Part shown: positions 1-9,293 of the stretch, in pieces
How positions within the stretch are numbered: position 1 is the stretch's first letter
Layout of the letters: each line of letters starts with the position of its first letter
Assembly (NCBI GenBank): GCA_022710975.1
Contig: JAKLGA010000003.1
Coordinates: 248,001 to 312,000 of the forward strand
DNA from: Myxococcota bacterium
Lineage (GTDB): Bacteria; Myxococcota; B64-G9
Length of the DNA stretch: 64,000 nt
Reading direction: 5' to 3'
The notes under the pieces: model-generated
Told to the model about the DNA's origin: nothing
Databases searched by the model: none
The model's input: the letters and a program-made list of their open reading frames with translations, nothing else
Program-made: the position numbers and the translations under genes

Positions 1-994
1 AGTCGACGATCAGCTCGAAGGCGCCCGGGGTCTGGCTCCAGGAGTCCACCACCACCCAGTAGGTGGCCCCGGCCTGGACGCTGGCGAACAGGCTCTCCTC
101 ACCCGGGCCGAGCACGCGATCGGCGCCGGCCTCGCAGTGCGCCGAGTCGCAGCCGTACACGCCCGGGACCCAGGCCAGGGCCAGGTCGGCCTCCGCGGAG
201 CGCAGGCGGACGCGCAGCTCCCCGTCCCGCGGGGCGGTGAAGCGGTAGCCCACCTCCGGCCCGTTCTCCGGGTAGGGCAGGCAGGCGTAGCTGGACAGCA
301 GCCGGGTGGCGGCCGCGTCCGCGGTGCTGGCCTGCACCCAGGTGTCGCAGGCGAGCTCCCCCAGGTCGCCGCAGCTCGGGCAGGGGCGATCGGCGCCGTC
401 GCAGTCCTGGTCCAGTCCGTCGTCGCACACGTCCAGCGCCCCGGGATGGACCGAGGCGTCCTGGTCGTCGCAGTCGTCGCCGACCGGGCACAGCGCGGCG
501 TCGTAGGGCGAGTGGCCGTCGTGGTCCACGTCCAGGCAGGTGGCCGGCGCGTCGCACTCGAGGGTGAGCACGTAGTCGCCCGCGTCGCCCGAGTAGCCAT
601 CGACGACGATCACGTACTGGCCTGGCTGCAGCTCGGCGCTGGCCTGCTCGGGGTTGCCGCCGTCCTCTCCGTCGAGGCAGGCGTCCGGATCGCAAGCCGC
701 GCCGCTCCAGGGCAGCAGCGCGATGGCGAAGTCGGTGTAGCCGCCGGTGTCGTCGACCGAGGCGGTCACGGTCCGGGTGGCCCCCACGGTCAGCAGGTAG
801 TAGGCCTCGGGGCCCGACTCGGTGTAGCCGATGCAGCTGTAGTCGTCGATCTGATCCGGCCCCCCGACCGTGGTCCCGTTCGCGGTGCTGTTGCAGGTGA
901 TGGGGGTCGGGTTGGGGCAGGTCTGGGCCAGGGCCAGCGCCGGCAGGCCCAGGCCCGCCAGGGTCGCCAGAGCTTGAAACAGTCGACGCTTCAC
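1..994 (-). CDS. Secreted MopE-type cysteine-rich protein, C-terminus beyond the window
   Basis: This is the 5' part (331 codons) of a gene that runs off the left edge. The GTG start at 994 is chosen because GGAGGCG lies 7 bases upstream. Residues 1 to about 22 form a signal peptide (KRRLFQ, hydrophobic core, ALAQ). The mature protein begins with a pre-peptidase-like beta domain (about residues 23-145) rich in Asp, Gly and Cys. One MopE-type putative metal-binding motif follows, with the pattern DxDxDG, CPxGDDCDD, HPGA, DQDCDGAD. A second beta domain starts near residue 200. The layout matches the N-terminus of the protein at 30111-33476, so the two are paralogues. By family it should be exported and surface-exposed; the missing end could carry a MYXO-CTERM tail. 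Function is not known, and metal binding is inferred from the motif only. Confidence 0.85.
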   Translation of the reverse strand, partial: MKRRLFQALATLAGLGLPALALAQTCPNPTPITCNSTANGTTVGGPDQIDDYSCIGYTESGPEAYYLLTVGATRTVTASVDDTGGYTDFAIALLPWSGAACDPDACLDGEDGGNPEQASAELQPGQYVIVVDGYSGDAGDYVLTLECDAPATCLDVDHDGHSPYDAALCPVGDDCDDQDASVHPGALDVCDDGLDQDCDGADRPCPSCGDLGELACDTWVQASTADAAATRLLSSYACLPYPENGPEVGYRFTAPRDGELRVRLRSAEADLALAWVPGVYGCDSAHCEAGADRVLGPGEESLFASVQAGATYWVVVDSWSQTPGAFELIVD

Positions 995-1030
995 GGGGTT
1001 CGCCTCCGGGCGCAGGGATTCGGGGGAGCC

Positions 1031-1060
1031 ATGGTAGCGGCACGCGGGTCGGCCTGTCAA
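1031..1060 (-). promoter_or_regulatory. Sigma-70-like promoter of the 994 gene
   Basis: On the minus strand a perfect TTGACA (-35, 1060-1055) is followed after 18 bases by TACCAT (-10, 1036-1031). It lies about 36 bases upstream of the GTG start at 994, which leaves room for the GGAGGCG ribosome-binding site. Confidence 0.65.
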
Positions 1061-1079
1061 TCGGCCCGAAAAATGTGGG

Positions 1080-1108
1080 TTGACGGCGCACCGCGGAATT
1101 CTTATACA
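1080..1108 (+). promoter_or_regulatory. Sigma-70-like promoter of the 1194 gene
   Basis: TTGACG at 1080-1085 and TATACA at 1103-1108 are separated by 17 bases. The region around the -10 is unusually AT-rich for this window. It points at the gene starting at 1194, with a leader of about 80 bases, and is back to back with the promoter of the 994 gene. Confidence 0.7.
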
Positions 1109-1193
1109 ATGGTGGTTGCTTCGGCAGTCGATGTGTTGCCAACCCACGCGTCACAACCCGCGGAGAGGTCCTGACCTCGGTCGAGGAGTTTCT

Positions 1194-1847
1194 ATGGCGT
1201 ACGACAGACCTAGCTGGAAAGAGATCGACAGGGCGCGAGACGGCAGCTCACGGCGCACCAACAAGAAGAAGGGCGCCGAGGAGGTCAAGGAGCACTCCAC
1301 GCGCTACGACAAGTACAAGGCCGATCTCAACCGGCTGTTCGATCAGGGCATGGCGTCGGAGCTGCTGAAGAAGGTGGCCAAGGAGCGCAACAAGCCCCAG
1401 GCCGAGGAGGCGCCCAAGCCCGCCGGGGACGCTCAGGCCGAGGGCGCGGAGGCCGCGGGCGACGGCCAGGCGGCCAAGGCCAACGGGACGGTACGGCGCA
1501 AGGGCGGCAGCGGCCGGATCCCCCAGGACACCGCCAAGTCGACCTCGCGCTTCAAGCTGCTCCGGGCCGTCCAGGACGCGACGGACCGGGCGACGCTCAT
1601 CGCCGCGCTGGACGAGCTGGTGCAGGGCTTCGGCTTGCCGGACGACTTCGAGGTCCTGGTGCGAGTCGTGGAGCACCCCGACGAGGCCCTGGTCAAGGCC
1701 GCCATCGTCAAGATGTCCAGCCTGCTGGCCGCGACCGCCAAGGTGCCGCGCAAGGCCAGCCTGAAGGAGCGCCTGCGCACCATCGGCCAGACCGCGGTCG
1801 ATCACGAGCTGCGCACGGCGGCGAGCGATCTCGAAGCGAGGCTGTGA
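1194..1847 (+). CDS. Conserved hypothetical protein, charged N-terminus and helical C-terminal domain
   Basis: The 217-residue protein starts at ATG 1194 behind GAGGAG, rather than at the in-frame codon at 1080, which would lie in the promoter. The N-terminal 60 residues are strongly charged (MAYDRPSWKEIDRARDGS, then RRTNKKKG) and include a predicted helix ending near LLKKVAKERNK. A linker rich in Ala, Glu, Lys and Gly (about residues 65-110) leads to a compact helical domain (about 115-217) with HEAT-like spacing of leucines. There is no signal peptide or membrane segment, so it is cytoplasmic. Proteins beginning MxYxRxSWxEIDxxRD occur as conserved hypotheticals in myxobacteria and relatives (from memory); no function is known to me. 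A strong promoter and a site in front of the convergent cNMP-binding gene are its only context. Confidence 0.85.
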   Translation: MAYDRPSWKEIDRARDGSSRRTNKKKGAEEVKEHSTRYDKYKADLNRLFDQGMASELLKKVAKERNKPQAEEAPKPAGDAQAEGAEAAGDGQAAKANGTVRRKGGSGRIPQDTAKSTSRFKLLRAVQDATDRATLIAALDELVQGFGLPDDFEVLVRVVEHPDEALVKAAIVKMSSLLAATAKVPRKASLKERLRTIGQTAVDHELRTAASDLEARL

Positions 1848-1873
1848 GCGCGGACGGCGGGGACCGGGCGGAG

Positions 1874-2317
1874 TCAGTCGTCCTTCATCATCTTCTCCAG
1901 GGTGTCCTCGGTGCGGGCCACGCCGATCTTGGCCACGACCTCCTTCACCTTGGGGTAGTCCTTCAGGATGGCCAGCACCTGGTCCCTGGGGATGCGCAGC
2001 ACCTCGAGCGGGCCCCTGGCCGTGACGGTGGCCGAGCGGGGCTGGCTGGTGATGACCGCCATCTCGCCGAAGAACTGGCCGTCGCCCAGCTCGCCGAGCT
2101 GCTTCTCCGCGACCAGGTTGTCCGCGCTGATCGCCGCCAGCCCGGCCACGATGATGTAGAGCGCGTCGCCGGGCTCGCCCTCGCGCACCACCACCTGTCC
2201 GTCCTGGAAGCGCAGCGCCTCCGCCGCGGCCAGCAGGCGCTTGCGGCCCTCGGTGTCCAGCATGCGCAGGAAGCGGGCGTTGGCGAAGAAGCGCAGGGTC
2301 TGCTCGAGGTCCGGCAT
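1874..2317 (-). CDS. Cyclic nucleotide-binding (Crp/PKA-R type) domain protein
   Basis: A 147-residue single-domain protein. The cNMP-binding beta-roll spans about residues 10-120. The phosphate-binding cassette reads GDGQFFGEMAVI followed by QPRSATV, with Gly, Glu and the Arg that contacts the cyclic phosphate in the expected order. There is no helix-turn-helix after the domain, only a helical tail ending EKMMKDD, so it is a sensor or docking subunit rather than a Crp-type transcription factor. The ATG at 2317 follows GGGAGGAGA. It begins 20 bases after the stop of the TPR gene on the same strand, so the two are probably co-transcribed and may act together. The ligand (cAMP, cGMP or other) cannot be told from sequence. 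Confidence 0.9.
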   Translation of the reverse strand: MPDLEQTLRFFANARFLRMLDTEGRKRLLAAAEALRFQDGQVVVREGEPGDALYIIVAGLAAISADNLVAEKQLGELGDGQFFGEMAVITSQPRSATVTARGPLEVLRIPRDQVLAILKDYPKVKEVVAKIGVARTEDTLEKMMKDD

Positions 2318-2337
2318 GGCGGTCTCCTCCCGCGTGC

Positions 2338-5300
2338 TCACAGGGCGGCGTTGAGCGCCTTGCGCAGCCGGAAGTACTCGTCGCTGATGGAGTAGAAGAT
2401 CAGCTCGCGGATGAGGGTGCGGTGGGAGCCGGACGGGCTGACCACCCGGGCGGCCTTGAGCACCTGGACCGCGGCCTCGAGGTCGCCGCACAGGAGCAAC
2501 CCGGCCCGGTTGCAGGTGTGCTCGATGCCCTCCAGCCAGTCCCGAATGGACAGCTCCTCGGCCCGCTCGCGGAACTGCCCGGCCAGCTGGCGCAGCCGCT
2601 CCCGCTTGCCCTCGGGCACCTGGCGCCCCAGGCGCTTGGCCAGCTCGCTCACCTCCTGGTCCGCGGGCAGCACCGAGCCGCCCGGGAAGGCCAGCTCGAC
2701 CAGGGCGTCCAGGAGCTGGCGCAGCTGCTTGGGGCTCAGGCTGGCCGAGATCAGGTGCTCGGGCCGGGTGAAGGCCACCGCGCGGGCCGCCATGAAGCGC
2801 AGCTCGGCCACCGAGGCCAGCTTGGCGGCCTCCTCGGAGTACAGCACCGACACCGGCGAGGTGTTGAAGGCCATCAGCCCCTTGACCGACGGCCCGCGGG
2901 CGTACACCTCGGGCGGCGGCAGGCCGAGGCTGGAGACCGCCAGCTGCAGCACCTCGGCCAGCTTGGTCTGCGGCTTGGCGAGCTCGAGCCGGTCGCGGGC
3001 GCGCAGCTTGAGCTCCTTGGGGTCCACCAGGAACAGCGGCCGGGCGTAGTCCGCGGCGAAGGCGAACATCTCCCCCAGCAGGCCGCGGGCGCTCGGGTGC
3101 AGCAGCAGCTCGGCGTGCTCCGCCTCGCCCAGGTGGCGCCCCGGGGGCAGCGGCAGGGCGTGGCGGTTGGACCTGAGGAACTCGCGCTCGTCCTCGTCGG
3201 CCTCGTCCAGGAAGGCCAGGGTGGCGCACAGGCACAGGGTGCGATCGCGCTCGCCGCGGGTCTCGTAGATGCGCCGCAGCGCGTGGTAAGAGTCGATGGC
3301 GAAGGGGCTGTCGGCGATCAGCGAGCGGTGCAGCAGGATGGCCCGCTCGGCCAGCCCCTCGGCCTCGTACAGCCGGGCCAGATCCTCGCGCACCTTGAGC
3401 TGGCCCTTGTCGATGGCCAGCAGCGACTCGCAGCAGGCGATGGCCTTGCGGCGGTCCTCGATGCGGTAGCGGTACAGCTCGGTCAGCTCGGCCAGCATCG
3501 GCACCCGGCGGTCATCCTGGCCGGGGATGGGCGGGGGCAGGCGCTTGAGCTGATCCTCGTACAGGACCGCCAGGCGCTGCCAGTCCCGCTGGCGGGAGAG
3601 GATCTTGACCGCCTGCCCGTGGGCCCGGACGTCCAGGGGCGCGGCCTGCAGCGCGCGTACGTAGAACTCGAGCGCCCGCGCGTCGTCGTCCAGCCGCTCG
3701 CGGGCCAGATCGCCGGCGATGCGCAGGTAGCGAGCCCGCTCGCGCTCGTTGTCCGACAGGTGGGCCAGGCTCTCGAGCACGTCGACCGCCTCCGCGAACC
3801 GCTCGGCGTGGACCAGCACCCGGCGCAGGCTCTCGAGCAGGCGCAGGTTGCCCGGCTCCTGCTCGAGCGCCTGGCGGTAGGCCAGCGCGGCCTCCTCCGG
3901 GCGGTTCAGGGTGTCGGCCAGCAGATCGCCGATCTGCACCGACAGGTCCATGCGCCCGGCCGGCGAGGGGGTCAGCTCGCGCAGCCGGCTGAGCAGCGCC
4001 ACGGTCTCCGCGTGGAGCCCGAGGCCCCGGCTGAGCTCGAGCAGCGCCCGCAGGGCCGGCAGGTGGCGCGGGCGGATGGTCAGGGCGCCGCGGTAGTGGT
4101 CGGCCGCCTCGGCCGGCTGCCCGAGCTTGGCGTGGCCCTGGGCCGCCAGGCAGTGGAGGTCGGCGGCCTCGTCGTCCGAGAGCCGCGCCCGGTGGTCGGC
4201 CAGGATCTGGCGGTACAGCTCCACGGCCCGCTGCCACTGGCCGCGGCGGGCCAGGAAGAAGCCGTAGGCCCGCATGGCGGCGTACCCGCCCGGGGCGAGC
4301 GCCAGGCAGCGCTCGAAGGCCTGCTCCGCCTCCTCGAGCCGCTCGAGCGCCTCGGCCGTCTGGGCCAGCTTCAGCTCGACGGCCGCGAGCTCCTCGGGGG
4401 GCTGGCCCTCCTCCGCGCCGCGGCGCGCCAGGCGCTGCAGCAGCTCGAGCGCCTCGGCGTGATGGTGACCCTGGAGCTTGGCCTCGGCCACGAAGCGGGC
4501 GGCCTCGAGCTGATCGGGATCGAGCTCCAGGGCGCGCTGGTAGCACTCCATGGCCTTGTCGGTGTTCTCCAGCCGCTCGCGCCACACCCGGGCCAGTTCG
4601 ATCTGCAGCCCGGCCCGCTCGCGCGGCTCCACGGCCTGACGCAGCTGGATGTGGATCAGGCGCAGGAGCTCGACCCAGTCGCTCCGCCGGCGGGCCATGC
4701 CCTTGAGCGCCAGCAGCGCCTCGATGCACGGGCTCTCCCCCGCGACCGCCTGGCGGTAGGCCTCCTCGGCCTCCTCCGGCCGCAGGAGCTGCTCCTCCAG
4801 GATGCGCCCGATGCGGCAGTGGACCTGGTTGGACTGCGCGCGCTCCTTGAGCGCGCCGGCCGAGCGGCGCAGCACCTCCAGCGCCCCCAGCCAGTCGCGC
4901 CGGCGCTCCAGCAGATCCACCAGCGAGTCCAGCGCCGGCAGGCGGGAGGGATCGGCCTCCAGGGCGCGCCGGTAGCACCCCAGCGCCGCGTCGGGGTTGC
5001 GGAGCGTGCCCTCGTACAGCACGGCCATGGCCAGCAGCAGCTCGACCCGCTCGCCGACGTCCTCGACCAGCGGCGCGCGCCGCTCGTAGGCCTTGACCAG
5101 CTCCTCGTGGCGCTCGGTGCGCTCCAGGATCTCCTCCTGGATCTCGAGCGCCTCCAGATCGACGGGCTCGTCCGCCCGCAGCAGCGGCTCCAGATCCCGC
5201 AGCGCGTCGTCCAGCCGGCCGAGCTCGCGCGCGCGCAGGGCCGCCCGGCGCAGCAGCAGGGCGCGGCGCCGGGACGCATCCGGGGCGTCCTTGATGGCCC

Positions 5301-8300
5301 GCGACAGGAAGGCGTCGAAGCGCTCGAGGGCGCCGCGTTTCTGGTACAGGCGCATCAGGCCGTCGAGCGCCCGGGCGTGGCCGGCGTCGGAGCGCAGCAC
5401 CGTGCGGTAGGACGACTCGGCGTCGTCCAGCCGGTCGCGCGCCTCCAGCAGCTCGGCCAGCCGCAGCCGCAGCTCGGTGTCCTGTGCGAGCAGCGACATG
5501 CGCCGGTAGAGGCGGGCCCGGGCCTCGTCGTCGGCCACGGCCGCCAGTCCCTCCACCAGGGCCGAGAAGGCCTCCCGGGCGCTCGCCTTCTCGGCCAGCA
5601 GGCTGGCCAGCTTCTCCCACACGGCCGGATCCAGCGGGTCGGCCCGGGCCGTGCGCCACTGGGCCTCCAGCGGATCGAGCGCCTGGCCCGGCGAGGTCTT
5701 CTCCTCTTCCATGGGTCCGTCGTCGTCACCTGGTTGAGTGGACGAGGTGGACGAAGTGGACGAAGTGGACGGAGGAGGAGGGGCCTCCGGGGCCGGCTCC
5801 TCGACGGCCTCGAAGTCGGACTCCTCGAGCTCCTCGGGCTCCGCGGGCGGAGGGGGAGGCTCCGGGGGCGCGGCGATCGCACCGGCCAGGGCCGCCTCCA
5901 GCGCCGCGGCCGGCGTGGACGCGGACCCCGGCGGCGCGGCGACGGCAGCCAGCGGGGGCGGGCTCACCTGGGTCGGTTCCCGGGCCAGCTCGCTCTCGTC
6001 CTCGGCCTCCTGCGCCGCGGGCTCGGCGATGTCCTGCAGCCGGGCGGCGGCCACCGACGAGGGGCGCAGCCCCTCGTGCGGGCGCGGCGGTGCGGAGACC
6101 ACCATGGCGGCCTCGTCCTCGGCGGAGGCCAGCTTGAGCGGGCCCACGTCGGTGATCTCCTCCGGCCCATCCTCATCGACCGGCGAGGCCACCGGGGCGG
6201 CCGGCACCGGGCGGACGAGATCGGGCGGCGAGAACACCTCGGCCACCTCGTCCTTCTCAGCCGCCGGCGCGGGCGGCGAGAACACCTGGGCCACCTCGTC
6301 CTTCGCGGCCGCCGGCGCGGGCGGCGAGAACACCTCGGCCACCTCGTCCTCCGCGACCGCCGGCTCGGGCGGGAGCGGAGGCGGGGGCGCCGCCGGGGCG
6401 GGCGCGGGGGGCGGCCTGGAGGGCGGGCGGGCCGTGGCCTTGGCGGCCGGCCGGGCGGTCGAGTAGCCCGCCGCCTTGCGCAGCCGCTCGTAGGCCTTGC
6501 GCGCGGCCAGCGAGTCCGGCGCCAGGCTGAGGATGCGGTCGAACACGTCCGCGGCGCGCTCGCCGGCGTGCAGCCGCTCCTCGAGCAGCTCCGCGGCCGC
6601 GAACAGCAGCTCGAGCTTCTCCTCGGTGTCCTGGATGCGGGAGGCGCGGCGCAGATCCAGCTCCACCACCTGCTCCCAGCCCTCGTGGTTCTCGGCCCGC
6701 GCGCGCAGCTTCTGGTAGGCCACCGGTTGGGTGGCGTCCATCGCCAGCGCCCGCTCGTACTGGTCGACGGCCTCGTCCGGACGGCCCTCGGCCTCGGCCA
6801 GCAGGCCGAGGCGAACGTGCAGGCCGGCGGCCTGGCCGATCTCGACCGTGTTGGCGAGATCCTGCAGCGCGGAGCGCAGCGCCGCGCCCAGCCCCGCCTC
6901 CTGGCCGAGGCGGAACAGCTCGTCGAGCAGCCGCTCCTCGCCCGGGGCCTGCTTCACCGCCCGCAGGAGCTCGAAGAACGCCAGATCCGGCTGCTCGAGC
7001 TGACGCTCCTGCAGCTCGGCCATCTCCAGGGCCAGCGCGGCGATGGCGGCCGGCTCCTGGGCGGCCTTCAGCCTGGCGCCCAGCAGCTTCAGCAGCTCCT
7101 CGTAGGCGCCCTGGCGCCGGTAGAGCTGCTCGAGGATCTCCTCGCGGCTCTCGTCCGCTCCGGGTTGCGGCGCGTCGCCCAGGTTCTCGCGGTACAGCGC
7201 CACGGCCCGGTCGCGGTTGTCGAGCTTCTGCTCGTACAGCCGGGCCAGGCGCTTGCGCTGCTCCTTGGCCACCTCGGGCTCCAGGTCAGTCCGGGCGATG
7301 AGCGTCTCCAGGGCCGCCGCCAGGGCCACGAACTCACGTCCAGCCTCGAGCAGATCGAAGCGCAGCAGCTGGGCCGGGATGAAGTCCGGATCGGCCTCCA
7401 GGGCTCGGCTGAGCACCAGGCGCGCCTGCTCGGCGTTCTGCAGGGACTCGAGGTGCAGGCGGGCCAGGCGGGTGAAGAGCTGCACCCGGATGGCCGGCGA
7501 CTCCACCCGGGCGCCCACGTCCTCGAGCACGGCGGCGAGCTCCAGGTGCTTGTCGCAGCTCTCCCCCAGCGCGAACAGCTCGTCCACCAGGCCCGGCACG
7601 GACGGGTCGTAGCGCGCGACCCGCACCAGCTCGTAGAAGGCGGCGTCGGGATCCTGCAGCCCGTCGCGGTAGATGCGGGCCACCTCGCGGCGGATGGCGG
7701 TCTTCAGGCCCGGCTCCTCGGCGAAGCGGATGAGCTGGGTGTAGGTGGCGATGAGCTCGCTCCACTCCGCCTCCTCGCCGTACACGTTGGAGATGGAGAA
7801 CAGCAGCTCGGGGCGGTTGCGGGCCAGCTCCAGCGCCCGCCGGTAGTAGCCCTCGGCGGTGGTCTCGTCCTCCAGGTGCTGGGTGTACAGCCGCGCCAGC
7901 TTGAGGTACAGCGCCACCCGCAGCTCGATGCGCTCGGTGCGCTCGACCACGTCCTCGTAGACCGCCAGCAGCTCGCGGAAGCTCTCGGTGCGGGTGGCCA
8001 GCTTCTCCATGTGCAGCAGGACGCGCACGTTCTGCGGCGCCAGGCGCGCGGCGCGGATGTACTCCATCAGCGCCTGGTCCTCCTGCTGCAGCCGCTGCTC
8101 GTAGATCTGCGCGAGCTGGGCCCGCAGGGATAGTTTCTCCTCCAGGCTCTCGGCCAGGTTGATGCGCAGCAGGTAGATCTCGATGACCTTCTCCCAGTCC
8201 TCGAGATCGTTGTACAGCACGCCCAGCGCCCACAGGGCGCGGCGGTTGCGGGGATCGAGCTCCAGCACCTGGTGGTAGGCCCGCACCGCCCGCTGCTCGT

Positions 8301-8592
8301 CCCCCAGCTTCTCGTCGGCCACCATGCCCAGCCGCAGCAGGGCGCGCACCTTGTCCTGGGGATCCGCGAGCAGCGCGGCGCGGCCCTCGAGCAGGCTCGC
8401 CACCCCGGGCCAGTCCTCGGCCGCGGCCAGGAGATCCCAGAGCTGGACGAAACCCTCCTCGTCCGCGGGGTCCTTCTGCACCCGGCGCTGGAGCTCCTGG
8501 ATCTCGCGGCGGCCCTTGTCGGCCCGCGCGCCCCTGACCGGGCCGGCCGCGGAACCTGCCTCCGAGCCGCGTTTTTTCGGCGTCTTTGCCAT
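2338..8592 (-). CDS. Giant tetratricopeptide-repeat protein with Pro-rich acidic linker
   Basis: A 2084-residue cytoplasmic protein starting at ATG 8592; an in-frame TTG at 8616 would add 8 residues but has no better ribosome-binding site. After a short basic N-terminus (AKTPKKRG), TPR units fill roughly residues 25-720. A linker of about 250 residues follows, rich in Pro, Ala and Glu. It contains three tandem copies of a 16-residue unit with core DEVAxVFSPP and, near 5735-5770, a Ser-Thr tract (STSSTSSTSST). A second TPR block covers about 970-1790. The last 290 residues form a distinct helical domain found at the end of other deltaproteobacterial TPR proteins (recalled). TPR arrays mediate protein-protein contacts, so a scaffold role is inferred. 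It is followed by the cNMP-binding gene and is divergent from the DUF3467 gene at 8702. Confidence 0.9.
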   Translation of the reverse strand: MAKTPKKRGSEAGSAAGPVRGARADKGRREIQELQRRVQKDPADEEGFVQLWDLLAAAEDWPGVASLLEGRAALLADPQDKVRALLRLGMVADEKLGDEQRAVRAYHQVLELDPRNRRALWALGVLYNDLEDWEKVIEIYLLRINLAESLEEKLSLRAQLAQIYEQRLQQEDQALMEYIRAARLAPQNVRVLLHMEKLATRTESFRELLAVYEDVVERTERIELRVALYLKLARLYTQHLEDETTAEGYYRRALELARNRPELLFSISNVYGEEAEWSELIATYTQLIRFAEEPGLKTAIRREVARIYRDGLQDPDAAFYELVRVARYDPSVPGLVDELFALGESCDKHLELAAVLEDVGARVESPAIRVQLFTRLARLHLESLQNAEQARLVLSRALEADPDFIPAQLLRFDLLEAGREFVALAAALETLIARTDLEPEVAKEQRKRLARLYEQKLDNRDRAVALYRENLGDAPQPGADESREEILEQLYRRQGAYEELLKLLGARLKAAQEPAAIAALALEMAELQERQLEQPDLAFFELLRAVKQAPGEERLLDELFRLGQEAGLGAALRSALQDLANTVEIGQAAGLHVRLGLLAEAEGRPDEAVDQYERALAMDATQPVAYQKLRARAENHEGWEQVVELDLRRASRIQDTEEKLELLFAAAELLEERLHAGERAADVFDRILSLAPDSLAARKAYERLRKAAGYSTARPAAKATARPPSRPPPAPAPAAPPPPLPPEPAVAEDEVAEVFSPPAPAAAKDEVAQVFSPPAPAAEKDEVAEVFSPPDLVRPVPAAPVASPVDEDGPEEITDVGPLKLASAEDEAAMVVSAPPRPHEGLRPSSVAAARLQDIAEPAAQEAEDESELAREPTQVSPPPLAAVAAPPGSASTPAAALEAALAGAIAAPPEPPPPPAEPEELEESDFEAVEEPAPEAPPPPSTSSTSSTSSTQPGDDDGPMEEEKTSPGQALDPLEAQWRTARADPLDPAVWEKLASLLAEKASAREAFSALVEGLAAVADDEARARLYRRMSLLAQDTELRLRLAELLEARDRLDDAESSYRTVLRSDAGHARALDGLMRLYQKRGALERFDAFLSRAIKDAPDASRRRALLLRRAALRARELGRLDDALRDLEPLLRADEPVDLEALEIQEEILERTERHEELVKAYERRAPLVEDVGERVELLLAMAVLYEGTLRNPDAALGCYRRALEADPSRLPALDSLVDLLERRRDWLGALEVLRRSAGALKERAQSNQVHCRIGRILEEQLLRPEEAEEAYRQAVAGESPCIEALLALKGMARRRSDWVELLRLIHIQLRQAVEPRERAGLQIELARVWRERLENTDKAMECYQRALELDPDQLEAARFVAEAKLQGHHHAEALELLQRLARRGAEEGQPPEELAAVELKLAQTAEALERLEEAEQAFERCLALAPGGYAAMRAYGFFLARRGQWQRAVELYRQILADHRARLSDDEAADLHCLAAQGHAKLGQPAEAADHYRGALTIRPRHLPALRALLELSRGLGLHAETVALLSRLRELTPSPAGRMDLSVQIGDLLADTLNRPEEAALAYRQALEQEPGNLRLLESLRRVLVHAERFAEAVDVLESLAHLSDNERERARYLRIAGDLARERLDDDARALEFYVRALQAAPLDVRAHGQAVKILSRQRDWQRLAVLYEDQLKRLPPPIPGQDDRRVPMLAELTELYRYRIEDRRKAIACCESLLAIDKGQLKVREDLARLYEAEGLAERAILLHRSLIADSPFAIDSYHALRRIYETRGERDRTLCLCATLAFLDEADEDEREFLRSNRHALPLPPGRHLGEAEHAELLLHPSARGLLGEMFAFAADYARPLFLVDPKELKLRARDRLELAKPQTKLAEVLQLAVSSLGLPPPEVYARGPSVKGLMAFNTSPVSVLYSEEAAKLASVAELRFMAARAVAFTRPEHLISASLSPKQLRQLLDALVELAFPGGSVLPADQEVSELAKRLGRQVPEGKRERLRQLAGQFRERAEELSIRDWLEGIEHTCNRAGLLLCGDLEAAVQVLKAARVVSPSGSHRTLIRELIFYSISDEYFRLRKALNAAL

Positions 8593-8605
8593 GCGAGCGC
8601 CCACG

Positions 8606-8635
8606 ACTGTACCCAATGGGTGCGGGCCAAGTCAA
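8606..8635 (-). promoter_or_regulatory. Possible promoter of the TPR gene
   Basis: On the minus strand TTGACT (8635-8630) and TACAGT (8611-8606) are 18 bases apart. The -10 ends only 13 bases before the ATG at 8592, so the leader would be very short, consistent with the lack of a clear Shine-Dalgarno. Confidence 0.35.
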
Positions 8636-8701
8636 ACCCCGCGCGGACGGGTGCGCGCGGCCCGCTTCCGTAGTAAGCTCCGCCCCCGAGGAGGACGAGC
8701 C

Positions 8702-9010
8702 ATGACCGAGGAGAAGAAGGTGGAAGGCCGCGGCAAGGTGAACATCGAGATCCAGCTCGACGAGGCCATCGCGCAGGGCGCGTACGTGAACCTGGCCATG
8801 GTGAACCACACCGAGACCGAGTTCATCATGGACTTCATCTACGTCCAGCCGCAGCAGCCCAAGGCCAAGGTGCGCGCCCGGCTCATCACCAGCCCCAAGC
8901 ACACCAAGCGGCTGCTCGAGGCGCTGAAGGACAACGTGGCCAAGTACGAGAAGCGCTTCGGGGTGATCGACATCTCCGGCCCCGCCCCGCACGACGAGAT
9001 CCTCCATTGA
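8702..9010 (+). CDS. DUF3467 family protein
   Basis: A 102-residue soluble protein that fits the DUF3467 family over its whole length: an acidic/basic start, GAYVNLAMVNHTETEFIMDF, then a Pro-Gln-Ala loop (VQPQQPKAKVRARLI), SPKHTKRLLEALKDN and a C-terminal YEKRFGVI. The ATG at 8702 follows GAGGAGG. Members are widespread in deltaproteobacteria and other phyla and have no established role. It is transcribed away from the giant TPR gene, and the 109-base gap probably holds both promoters. No signal peptide or membrane segment is present. Confidence 0.9.
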   Translation: MTEEKKVEGRGKVNIEIQLDEAIAQGAYVNLAMVNHTETEFIMDFIYVQPQQPKAKVRARLITSPKHTKRLLEALKDNVAKYEKRFGVIDISGPAPHDEILH

Positions 9011-9201
9011 CCGCATCCCTCCATTGACCACATCGAGGGAGGGCGGGGCGAGCCCATGGGGGTGCCGGGGGTGTGTCCGTAAATCGGTCACGCCCGGGCG
9101 GCTCGCGGGTCCGCCAGGCCGCTGCTCCCCCGGCCTGTCATCGGCCAAATCCTGTGGATGTTCCGAAGAGTGACGGGCCGCGCCGCGCTTCGCCGCGCGC
9201 G

Positions 9202-9217
9202 TGGCACACGCCTTGCT
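9202..9217 (+). promoter_or_regulatory. Sigma-54 (RpoN) -24/-12 promoter
   Basis: TGGCAC at 9202-9207 and TTGCT at 9213-9217 match the sigma-54 consensus TGGCACG-N4-TTGCW. The invariant GG and GC are exactly 10 bases apart. The site is 77 bases upstream of the 9294 gene in a 283-base stretch (9011-9293) that holds no gene. That stretch also contains CCTCCATTGACC twice in slightly varied form just after the DUF3467 stop. No sigma-54 activator gene is in this window. Confidence 0.6.
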
Positions 9218-9293
9218 AAACCCCGGGCCGTCCGCGGTTGCGGACCCGGGTCGGCGGTGCGGACGGAGCGAGACGAGAGAAAGGAGGGACGGC

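Noticed and set aside
1051-1066. GGCCTGTCAATCGGCC and similar sequences at 9132-9146 and 34840-34854 as a shared operator
   Set aside because: At 1051 the core is simply the reverse complement of a TTGACA -35 box, and the three sites have different spacing to genes, so a common operator is not supported.
2422-8133. A 1903-codon open frame on the plus strand opposite the TPR gene
   Set aside because: It lies wholly antisense to a convincing TPR protein, is made of Leu/Arg/Gln/Gly/Ala low complexity and has no start signal. Very GC-rich coding DNA commonly leaves such frames open.
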